This document shows positions 46,314 to 53,007 of a stretch of DNA of 54,621 nt, in pieces. Every line of letters starts with the position of its first letter. The first letter of the stretch is position 1. This DNA comes from Legionella nautarum (GTDB taxonomy: Bacteria > Pseudomonadota > Gammaproteobacteria > Legionellales > Legionellaceae). The notes under the pieces are model-generated. The model saw only the letters and a list, made by a program, of their open reading frames with translations, was not told the DNA's origin and searched no databases. A program made the position numbers and the translations under genes. The DNA lies in contig NZ_LNYO01000010.1 of the NCBI RefSeq assembly GCF_001467895.1, positions 1 to 54,621 on the forward strand. Direction: 5' to 3'.

Positions 46314-47831
46314 TTAGTATTTATAGTCAGACCTTAATGTGGTTACAGTTTTAGGCGAAGGTTGACTTTGATTGAATAAGCTCATGTAGAACCAACACCC
46401 AACATTCGACTCCTTTACTCTTTTCATTAACCCGAGGTTAAAAACGAACCAAGGTAATAGAAGTAGAACCAAAGCAACGAGGTGTAGTATTGATAGCTTC
46501 TGTAGATAAAACTGGGACAAATTAGGAAGTAATAATTCAATCAGATGAATGCTTCCACCATAAATCAAACCGGCCAAAGACGACATGACTAATCCAAGCG
46601 TTATATTTTGCATAGACAAGCCATTGTTTATTAAGGTCAGCATGAGTTGAGTTCCTGCAATGAACGCAAATACCAGCAAAAAGGAAGTTGCTTGCAAAGA
46701 TAAGATTGGCTTATTAGTCATAAAAGCAAAGCCAAGCATCCCTAAAAAACCACCCAGGTTGGCCACTAGGAAAAGGCTAGGTTTATAAGCATTAGTTTTA
46801 ATTTGGTGAGATTTTTGCGCTACGACAGAGCCAGAGTTTAAAAAGAGATAAGCTTTAAATAATCCATGCCAACACAAATGAGCGACAGCCGCTGCAAAAA
46901 GACCTAAACCACATTGCATCATCATAAATCCCATTTGCGCTAAAGTTGAACAAGCCAACATTCGCTTGATATCATGTTGCATAAGCTTCCAAAATGTACC
47001 TAGAAAAGCTGAGATAAGGCCAAGGGCAAATATGAGGGATAACAACCCATTAAAGGCTGCGAATAGTGGGGCAAACTTTACAATGAGAATACCGCCGCCA
47101 TTGACTAGACCTGCGTGCATTAAGGCTGAAACTGGCGTAGGTGAATTCAAGGAGCTAATAAGCCAGCGATGAAAGGGCCAAATGGCGGACTGAGTTAATG
47201 CAGTAAGCGTGATAAGCAATGCCGCCGCTGCAAAAACACTAGAATTTGCCAAGTTTTTTCCACTTAAAGCTTGGATCGAAGCGCTGTCATTGCTTAAGGT
47301 AATTAAAATAAAGGCGGCTAACAAACTGATGCTGCCGACAAATAAAGTTTTTAGCGTGAGCCAACCTGAATTTCTTGCTGCAATCCATTCCTTCTTGTGA
47401 ATCATTAACAAGATTAAGAAAAGATTACTAAGCGACCAGGCACACCAAAAAAGGATCAAGTTATCAGTCAGAACCATTACCACTGCGCTTAGTGTAATCG
47501 CTGCCAAGGTACAAAAGTAACGCGAGTAAAGTTTATCGCCGTTCATGTACCTTAGGGAAAATCGATGCGCGATAAAACTTACTAATAAAATTAAAGTAGT
47601 TAATAACAGGTTTAGGCTATTTAAACTAATCCATAAATAAGTGGTTGGTGTTTGGAAGTAGCTTAGATAACCTACTGAAAATAAAGCGATTAGAAAACCT
47701 AGCCCAATAATACAACTTCCCAAATAAGCCGCTGACTCTGAACTTTTACTTCCGCGAAGGCAGTTCACTAGCAGATTAAGTGTTGGACAGAATAAAATAG
47801 CTCCCCATATAAAAAGTAGTGTTGTATTCAT
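46314..47831 (-). CDS. dabB: Inorganic carbon transporter membrane subunit DabB (NuoL-like)
   Basis: 505-residue proton-channel-type membrane protein of the NuoL/MrpA family with about 13-14 helices. The characteristic channel segment reads WPFHRWLISSLNSPTPVSAL followed by MHAGLVNGGGILI, and the antiporter core continues with KLMQHDIKRMLACSTLAQMG. ATG 47831 is preferred because GAGG lies six bases upstream; an ATG at 47843 overlaps that site. As the first gene of the dab-purEK run it probably sets expression of all six genes. Confidence 0.9.
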   Translation of the reverse strand: MNTTLLFIWGAILFCPTLNLLVNCLRGSKSSESAAYLGSCIIGLGFLIALFSVGYLSYFQTPTTYLWISLNSLNLLLTTLILLVSFIAHRFSLRYMNGDKLYSRYFCTLAAITLSAVVMVLTDNLILFWCAWSLSNLFLILLMIHKKEWIAARNSGWLTLKTLFVGSISLLAAFILITLSNDSASIQALSGKNLANSSVFAAAALLITLTALTQSAIWPFHRWLISSLNSPTPVSALMHAGLVNGGGILIVKFAPLFAAFNGLLSLIFALGLISAFLGTFWKLMQHDIKRMLACSTLAQMGFMMMQCGLGLFAAAVAHLCWHGLFKAYLFLNSGSVVAQKSHQIKTNAYKPSLFLVANLGGFLGMLGFAFMTNKPILSLQATSFLLVFAFIAGTQLMLTLINNGLSMQNITLGLVMSSLAGLIYGGSIHLIELLLPNLSQFYLQKLSILHLVALVLLLLPWFVFNLGLMKRVKESNVGCWFYMSLFNQSQPSPKTVTTLRSDYKY

Positions 47832-47918
47832 AGAGTTCCTCATTAGAATTGTTTTTGATATACAGGAAATATATTAGATAAACTTATATAAGTGAAATTA
47901 ATATTTTTTATTTTTGTG

Positions 47919-47933
47919 ATTAGAAATTCTAAT
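47919..47933. promoter_or_regulatory. TTA-N7-TAA palindrome upstream of dabB, LysR-type operator candidate
   Basis: ATTAGAAATTCTAAT is a perfect 15-base inverted repeat about 90 bases upstream of the dabB start. The TTA-N7-TAA form fits sites of LysR-type regulators such as CbbR, which control inorganic-carbon genes. A second palindrome, ACTTATATAAGT, is at 47882-47893. No LysR gene lies in this window. Confidence 0.4.
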
Positions 47934-47957
47934 TAATATGCCGGTTTTTTTAAGTTC

Positions 47958-47972
47958 GGGCGCATAACGCCC
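47958..47972. other. Small GC hairpin
   Basis: GGGCG-CATAA-CGCCC, between the dab operon promoter region and the Abi relic. It may be the remains of a terminator. Confidence 0.3.
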
Positions 47973-47992
47973 AATCTAACAATCAACCATAG

Positions 47993-48247
47993 TGCGCGCA
48001 TCGAGAGATTCAGCAGTTAAAATTTTCTTTTGGTACGGTATCCAAGCTCTATGCCAATATTAAAGACCGAACTATTAGAAAAGAAATTAGCGATACGCTT
48101 GGGCAATATAGCGAAATCATCAAATCATGGATGAGCTCACTGACCTACACCAGAAATTTATGCGCGCACCATTCTCGCTTATGGGGGTCCTGTGGAAGAA
48201 CCCCCAAAAGTGGGCGTTCTGAATTTATGAGCAATTTTATTCCGTAA
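47993..48247 (+). pseudogene. Relic of an Abi_2 (AbiD/AbiF) abortive-infection protein
   Basis: The plus-strand frame from 47993 to TAA 48247 encodes SFGTVSKLYANIKDRTIRKE then ISDTLGQYSEIIKSWMSSLT and YTRNLCAHHSRLWG, the characteristic C-terminal half of Abi_2 phage-defence proteins (RNxCAHHSRLW). The N-terminal half is missing, and the frame is blocked by TAG at 47990-47992. The tail after LWG runs into a repeat shared with 51923-51975. A dead remnant of a phage-defence gene. Confidence 0.7.
48180..48236 (-). repeat. Dispersed repeat, copy 1 (possible insertion-sequence end)
   Basis: Read on the minus strand, CATAAATTCAGAACGCCCAC, then a TTTTGGGGGTTCTTCC stretch. It is similar over about 50 bases to the plus strand at 51923-51975. 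It contains the hairpin GGGGGT...AACCCCC. It abuts the Abi relic and may mark the end of the element that destroyed it. Confidence 0.5.
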
Positions 48248-48305
48248 AAAACAATTAAATTTGATCTAAATCTGCTTTTGTAAGATCGCCCGTACAATTC
48301 ACCTT

Positions 48306-49028
48306 TTAACTTGAAAATTGAATAATTTTTTCATTTACCAATTCAGATTGATCTACAGAAACCATATGTTTTGCTTTTGAAATGATAACGATTGTAACAA
48401 ATGGAGCAACTGAGCAGACGCGAGAAGCAACTTTTTCTGCGTCATAGAGCACTTCGTCTTCGCCAAGAAGTAATAATGTACGAGATGGAAGATGTGCTAA
48501 ATCATAATCTGAAATAATAGGTATTTTAGTTGTATTTAGTTTGTACGCTTGCACTTGAATTACAAAAGCTTGTACTGATTGTTCTAGAAATTCGGAACCT
48601 CGTGATGACATATATTTTAAAAATTCTCTTGCAAAAAATGTTGTGGGTAACACATTGGCAAGAAGGAAGCGTAATATAAAGGAGATTCGCATCTTTAAAA
48701 GCGAGGGTGGTGCAAGCAATATAAGCGAATCAACGTATTGAGGAAATGTTAATGCAAATTGATGAGCAAGCGTACCCCCAAGAGACGCACTACATAGCGC
48801 AGCTTTGCTAATACCTAGTGCATCAAAATATTCTTTTAACCAAGAAGAATATTCCGTAATCTTTGTTGGTCTGGTGCCAGCACTTTTACCTGCCTCACCA
48901 ATAATATCTATTGCATAGATTCGAAAGTGCTTAGAGAGAGTAGCAACATTATCAATAAACATCGTAGAATTTCCGCCACCACCATGCAATAGCATGAGTG
49001 GTTTAGCCTCCTGAGCCCCTGATATGAA
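48306..49028 (-). pseudogene. 5'-truncated alpha/beta hydrolase
   Basis: 241 codons are open. From the first ATG (48995) they read MLLHGGGGNSTMFIDNVATL, but the frame continues upstream (FISGAQEAKPL), showing that the true N terminus is gone. The oxyanion loop HGGGG, nucleophile Ser in CSASLGGTLA (Gly of GxSxG is Ser), acid in LLGEDEVLYDAEK and His in KAKHMVSV are visible, so the visible catalytic residues are intact. The coding sequence is cut at about 49029 by insertion-sequence DNA. It might still be expressed as a shortened protein, but loss of the N-terminal strands makes activity doubtful. Confidence 0.75.
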
Positions 49029-49139
49029 TTAGTTTCGACTTAATCTGACAGACCACTTGAAAAAGTGAGAGTTTCCGGTTTTGATAGAAGTGCGAACTTT
49101 AAATCAAAACAAAAGGAAAACTCTCATGTTAGATAATAA
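49029..49139 (+). mobile_element. Left end of an insertion sequence, itself cut by an IS6 element
   Basis: ACTTAATCTGACAG (49038-49051) recurs at 51128-51141 as ACTTGATCTGACAG. It is followed by a leader and AAAAGGAAAACTCTC-ATG, then TTAGATAATAAG, which looks like the first codons of a transposase (MLDNK). The gene is then broken by the IS6 end at 49140. The element family is not identified. Confidence 0.45.
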
Positions 49140-49970
49140 GGCTCTCCGTTGCAAAAACGAAGGCTAGTTTATACTTCAAGGTAAACTATTAACCGGAAAA
49201 CCAAATGCGCTCAACAAAACCTGTAGCATTTAAATGGCGTCATTTTCATGGAGAAGTAATCCTGCAATGTGTACGCTGGTATTGTAAATACGGAATTAGT
49301 TACAGGGATTTGGAAGACATGATGGCGGAGCGTGGTCTAGAAATAGACCATACAACCCTGTACCGTTGGTTCAGCATTATGCACCTGAGCTTAAAAAAAG
49401 ACTTGAATGGCATAGAAAACGTTATTCTAGACGTTGGCATTTGGATGAAACGTACATCAAGATAAAAGGAGAATGGAAATACCTTTATCGTGCAGTTGAT
49501 GAACGGGGTAATACGATTGATTTTTATCTATCACATCGACGCAATACTATTGCTGCCAAACGATTTCTTAAGAAACTGATAAAAGGCAATCCAACGTGTG
49601 ATATCAGCGTGATCAATACCGATAAAAATCCGGCTTATGGCCAAGCCATTAAAGAGTTAAAACACGAAGGCACGCTTGCTGAACATGTTGATCATTTGCA
49701 AATAAAATATCGCAATAATCGCCTGGAAGCTGATCATGGTAAGCTTAAACGTCTCATTAATCCAGCCAGAGGATTTCAGTCTATGAAGACTGCTTACGCT
49801 ACTATTAAGGGATTTGAAATCATGCGAATGTTTAAAAAAGGACAGTTCAATATTTGGATGTATGGAACACGGACTGAAGTGTGTTTTATTAATGAACAAT
49901 TTGGCCTATGCAGCTGAGATCTATCCAACAGTTAAGATTTTTTAAGTTGATTCTTTTTTGCAACGGAGCC
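49140..49970 (+). mobile_element. IS6-family insertion sequence
   Basis: About 830 bp. Ends: CTCCGTTGCAAAAAC on the left (49144-49158) and TTTTGCAACGGAGCC on the right (49956-49970). The left end carries two extra bases (GGCTCTCCGTTG rather than GGCTCCGTTG). Size and terminal sequence fit the IS6/IS26 family. No 8-bp target duplication is visible at the two edges, which suggests deletion or recombination between copies. Related ends occur at 51632 and 54143. Confidence 0.8.
49205..49917 (+). pseudogene. IS6-family transposase with a frameshift
   Basis: The first 57 codons (HFHGEVILQCVRWYCKYGIS; DMMAERGLEIDHTTLYRW) continue in another frame as VQHYAPELKKRLEWHRKRYS through the DDE core (WHLDETYIKIKGEW; INTDKNPAYGQA; NRLEADHGKLKRL). 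Compared with the copy at 54200, one G is missing near 49370 (TGGTTCAG instead of TGGGTCCAG/TGGGTTCAG). The element is therefore probably inactive unless it uses programmed frameshifting. Confidence 0.85.
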
Positions 49971-49971
49971 C

Positions 49972-50184
49972 AGATATGACCGTCAAACTGATCAGGAGAA
50001 AAAGCGCAGATACTATCAGGGTCTGAGTGAACGTATATCACTATTAAGAGACCGAATACATGACTGCATCTCAACCTACATTGCTAAAAATTTTAAAAAT
50101 ACCTCTTGCAAAACCGGCGGGGTCCATACAGGCAATGGGTTAAAATCAAACTGTTATATTTTCCAGGATTTAAGCTATCAATGA
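49972..50184 (+). pseudogene. C-terminal fragment of an unknown gene right of IS6
   Basis: An open frame starts at the IS6 edge without a start codon: RYDRQTDQEKKRRYYQGLSE then RISLLRDRIHDCISTYIAKN, ending at TGA 50182-50184. The charged, helical N-terminal half looks like a real coding fragment. No family recognised. It overlaps the weak minus-strand ORF below; at most one of them is real. Confidence 0.3.
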
Positions 50185-50326
50185 GCAATAGCCTACAATT
50201 TTCCTTAATAAGTCTGATTACTAGATAATCAGACTTATTGTAATTTAATTCTTCTACCCTCCTCTTAGAAAAACTCTCGACTAAAACCCAAATTTGAGAA
50301 AATATTTCGACAAATATACCTTCCAT
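50093..50326 (-). CDS. Small hypothetical protein (77 aa), doubtful
   Basis: From ATG 50326 (AAGGA seven bases upstream) the frame encodes MEGIFVEIFSQIWVLVESFS, with a charged middle (SKRRVEELNYNKSDYLVIRL) and the tail GPRRFCKRYF. Only the good ribosome-binding site supports it. It runs antisense into the fragment above. Not recognised. Confidence 0.3.
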   Translation of the reverse strand: MEGIFVEIFSQIWVLVESFSKRRVEELNYNKSDYLVIRLIKENCRLLLIDSLNPGKYNSLILTHCLYGPRRFCKRYF

Positions 50327-50499
50327 GCTGCATCCTTCTTCAAAAAGCAGCAAATATAACTTATTTATCAGATTGAGCAAATTAGATTAAAATTTAGATG
50401 CGTTTACCTTGTAATTCAATGCCGGGGTAATACTCCTTCATATTACCTTAAGGATAATTGTGCAAAATATAACCAACTTAATACATATGAGGAAATATT

Positions 50500-51114
50500 A
50501 TGACTTTTAATGAATTACCTTTAGAAGTACAAGCGCAAATTTTATCTAAACTTAAACCGACAGATTTACACGCAACCAAGCTGGTTTCGCAATTTTTTAG
50601 ACATGAAAGTTTAAGGTTATTATCAACTCAATCTACTTGCCAACAAACATTTAAAAAATTACCTACTACTTCTACTTACTATGCAGTTGGTAACCAAGTA
50701 GAGCTTACTCAACCTTCAAGCCCGTTTGATAAATCATTTCCTTACCGAAAAGAGCGACAAAACATTAGGGATAAGGAAATAAAAAATGCTATACCAAAAA
50801 GTGGAGAAGTGAAAATATTTCGTACTAAACAAGAAGCCCAGCAATACGCTAGAGATACAAGTACAATAAATCACTCAACAATAGAGCATATGCCTGCTGT
50901 ATTCCAAGTTCATCTAAAAGAATCTGTATATAGTGCAATTATTAAAGAAAATATAGTACCACTGGTCTATAAAACTTATAGGCTGGAGCCTAAGGAATGT
51001 GCTTTGGAATATGTAACAATGAATGTTGATAACCTTGACTTTATTTCAGGACAAGTTTCCTCTCATAAAGAGGTATCAATAGCCTCAAAAGAAGACAAGT
51101 GTTTGGTTATGTAA
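50500..51114 (+). CDS. F-box protein with C-terminal CaaX prenylation motif
   Basis: 204 residues. An F-box occupies residues about 3-42 (NELPLEVQAQILSKLKPTDL followed by HATKLVSQFFRHESLRLL), which in eukaryotes binds Skp1 in SCF ubiquitin ligases. The last four residues, CLVM, form a CaaX box; Met at the end favours farnesylation by host enzymes. The F-box plus CaaX pairing is known from the Legionella effector AnkB, but here no ankyrin repeats are present, and residues 60-195 (QVELTQPSSPFDKSFPYRKE; VKIFRTKQEAQQYARD) are of unknown fold. No signal peptide. Inference: type IV effector anchored to host membranes that recruits a ubiquitin ligase. Confidence 0.85.
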   Translation: MTFNELPLEVQAQILSKLKPTDLHATKLVSQFFRHESLRLLSTQSTCQQTFKKLPTTSTYYAVGNQVELTQPSSPFDKSFPYRKERQNIRDKEIKNAIPKSGEVKIFRTKQEAQQYARDTSTINHSTIEHMPAVFQVHLKESVYSAIIKENIVPLVYKTYRLEPKECALEYVTMNVDNLDFISGQVSSHKEVSIASKEDKCLVM

Positions 51115-51127
51115 TTTGTAGTAGCAG

Positions 51128-51175
51128 ACTTGATCTGACAGTTTCCAATTTGTAGAAGTGTCTGTCAGGTCAAGT
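51128..51175. repeat. Inverted repeat, likely back-to-back insertion-sequence ends
   Basis: ACTTGATCTGACAG (51128-51141) and CTGTCAGGTCAAGT (51162-51175) are inverted copies with one mismatch. The same word lies at 49038-49051. It follows the F-box gene by 13 bases and could also act as its hairpin terminator. Confidence 0.5.
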
Positions 51176-51179
51176 TTAG

Positions 51180-51270
51180 CTAAACGACTTTTCCCATCCC
51201 GAACTGTTTACCATCGATTAGGTAGGTAACGAGACCCCATTGCTGTGATCCGTCCCCTAAGAACCTTACT
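51180..51270 (-). pseudogene. Short C-terminal coding fragment
   Basis: The minus-strand frame RFLGDGSQQWGLVTYLIDGK then QFGMGKVV ends at TAG 51182-51180. It has no start and is cut by IS4-type sequence. It reads like the end of a real protein, of unknown identity. Confidence 0.25.
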
Positions 51271-51281
51271 ATTACCCATAA

Positions 51282-51631
51282 TTAAGAAAGAGCAAGATTC
51301 CAACCTTCTGCAAGATCAATTAATCTTTTCCATCCTCTCCACAATGTTATAGGGCCAGGTTCTCCATCGTTTTTTCGGGCTAAAAAACCTCCTAACTGAG
51401 CTATCCATTTCACGGTTTCTCGTATTGTCGGTGGTGTTTCAGGATAGTGTTTTGTATGATGTATTTTGGTATACAAGACGTTCCATTCCTCGTTAGCCAG
51501 TAAGAAAGTACATGGAAGATTGGGACTTTCTCTAGCGACTAATGTGATAAAAAAAATTCTCCATGCAATGACGCTCATTATGGTAAGAAAACGGATTAAT
51601 CTATCGGCTGTTCCGAGCCTGCACTCTTCAA
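51282..51631 (-). pseudogene. IS4-family transposase, C-terminal fragment
   Basis: About 116 codons match the C-terminal part of IS4-type transposases: EECRLGTADRLIRFLTIMSV, AWRIFFITLVARESPNLPC, TPPTIRETVKWIAQLGGFLA, and GDG-like KNDGEPGPITLWRGWKRL. The N-terminal two thirds are missing; the frame is cut by an IS6 end at 51632. The apparent start codon comes from the IS6 terminus and is not genuine. Confidence 0.85.
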
Positions 51632-51700
51632 GGCTCCGTTGCAAAAACCAAACACTGAATTATACTTGAGTAATTTTATTCAGGAGTTCCTAACCATGAA
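51632..51700 (+). mobile_element. Left terminal fragment of an IS6-family element
   Basis: GGCTCCGTTGCAAAAAC (51632-51648) is the IS6 terminus, followed by a leader similar in length to those of the other two copies and an ATG at 51696. The element stops there at the Tn3-type repeat. Confidence 0.65.
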
Positions 51701-51894
51701 GGGGTTTGAAGTCCTCACGACCGAAAACATACGCTAAGCTAGAATTCAGTGCGAATTAAAAACCATATGGATTTTTTCTGTTATAAAAATTATTAAAATA
51801 ACGCACTCATGATGATTTTTTATTTTCAATATTTATTATAAATCATATAGATACTGCTTAGCGTACGTTTTCGGTCGTGAGGACTTCAAACCCC
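51701..51894. mobile_element. Miniature inverted-repeat element of Tn3 type (TIME/MITE)
   Basis: 194 bp bounded by 38-bp inverted repeats (51701-51738 and 51857-51894) that differ at one base. They begin GGGG and end TAAG, the exact length and form of Tn3-family termini (GGGGTTTGAAGTCCTCACGA, then CCGAAAACGTACGCTAAG). The 118-bp centre is AT-rich and encodes nothing. No exact 5-bp target duplication was found at the edges (ATGAA left, TAATG right). A terminal piece of a second copy is at 54450-54526. Confidence 0.8.
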
Positions 51895-51922
51895 TAATGA
51901 AATGAACTCCTCTTCTTCCAGT

Positions 51923-51975
51923 AGGCCATAAACTGAAATCCCATTTTTTGGAGGTTCTTCGGCAGAACCCTATTA
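51923..51975 (+). repeat. Dispersed repeat, copy 2
   Basis: GGCCATAAACTGAAATCCCA, then TTTTTTGGAGGTTCTTCGGC. Similar to the minus strand at 48180-48236. Contains the hairpin GGTTCT-TCGGC-AGAACC. Probably the end of an unidentified insertion sequence. Confidence 0.5.
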
Positions 51976-52099
51976 ATGAAAATAAGACCATTAGCTCAGA
52001 AGAAAATTAGACAATTTGGACACTCTAAAAAGCTTAAGTAAGTGCCATTCGAGTCTGACCCCATTGATTTTTTTGAGTTACAAACCCATCGTCCTGCTC

Positions 52100-52705
52100 T
52101 TACTTGTTTCTCATCTGGTTATTATCATCAAAGAGCTCTGTTAAGTCATTATAGCTGCGAGTATTGCGAATCCAATTTAATTTAAAAAAGCCAACTAATC
52201 CTGTTTCTCTATGCTTAGAGGTCACCATTTTCGCCTCGGCGATTTGTGTTTTTAATTCTCCTGTCGAATAATCGATATTAACGTCGTTGAGTTTATCCAA
52301 CATATTATTAAGAAACGTAAACTTACTAGATTCTTTAGGTAAGTCGTTTCTTGCTAATTGTTTTTCTAAATATTTCACTAATACCTTTTTGTATTTTTTA
52401 TTGTTATCAATAATACTCTGTGGATCCTTCCCTTGATTAAAAATAATATCCCAGAATCCATCCATTTTCTCTTCAGAAATCAGCCTATTAGTATTGGCCA
52501 CCACAATTAGTTTCTGCTCTTTGGTCGATCTTGTTTTAAAAGAATAGGAGAAGGACGAAGTTGACTCAACTCCCTCGTCAATAACCTCTCCTTCACCGAA
52601 TAAAATACTTTTGCAACTGTCTAAAATACCTGCCAGTTTTATACTGGTCGTTGATTGAAAAAAAGACCTACTTGTATTTGCTGCGTTGCTACTATAATAG
52701 TCATA
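52100..52705 (-). pseudogene. Hypothetical protein, 5' end missing or frameshifted
   Basis: The frame is open for about 202 codons from a TGA at 52708-52706 to the stop at 52102-52100, but has no ATG near its start; the first GTGs are at 52504 and 52501. Upstream codons still look coding (STTSIKLAGILDSCKSILFG; ESTSSFSYSFKTRSTKEQKL), so the gene is longer than the GTG-started version. The C-terminal part is hydrophilic and helical (NKKYKKVLVKYLEKQLARND; FFKLNWIRNTRSYNDLTELF). Not recognised; possibly a former effector. Confidence 0.5.
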
Positions 52706-52708
52706 TCA

Positions 52709-53007
52709 TCTTGCAGTTTCTTTATGCCAAACGGAAATGCTAAGAATTTTCATAAAAAGCACCAAAAATTGTCAAAAAATTACTTCTATAGTTATTTCCC
52801 CTTTCTGTCAATATAGGTATTTCCCCTTACTGGTCTAGCGCTCCTGAACTTGCGCCCTGAAGCAAAAATCTAAAAAATTATATCGGAAAATCTCCAATAA
52901 CATCATTACACCAGGCCAACCTCTATATCCCCATGAGCTCCATATTATTTAAGCATCAACCTTTGGTACCTCTTGCCCAAGACCGAGGACGGAGCTCGAT
53001 AATCATA
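52709..53007. other. Gene-free stretch
   Basis: AT-rich. Contains a short direct repeat (TTATTTCCCCTTTCTG near 52791 and GTATTTCCCCTTACTG near 52817) and nothing else recognisable. It lies downstream of the minus-strand F-box gene. Confidence 0.4.

Noticed and set aside
51690-51900. Interpretation of the 38-bp inverted repeats as a CRISPR or a terminator
   Set aside because: There are only two copies, inverted, 118 bp apart, with GGGG...TAAG ends. This fits a Tn3-type miniature element, not an array or a terminator.
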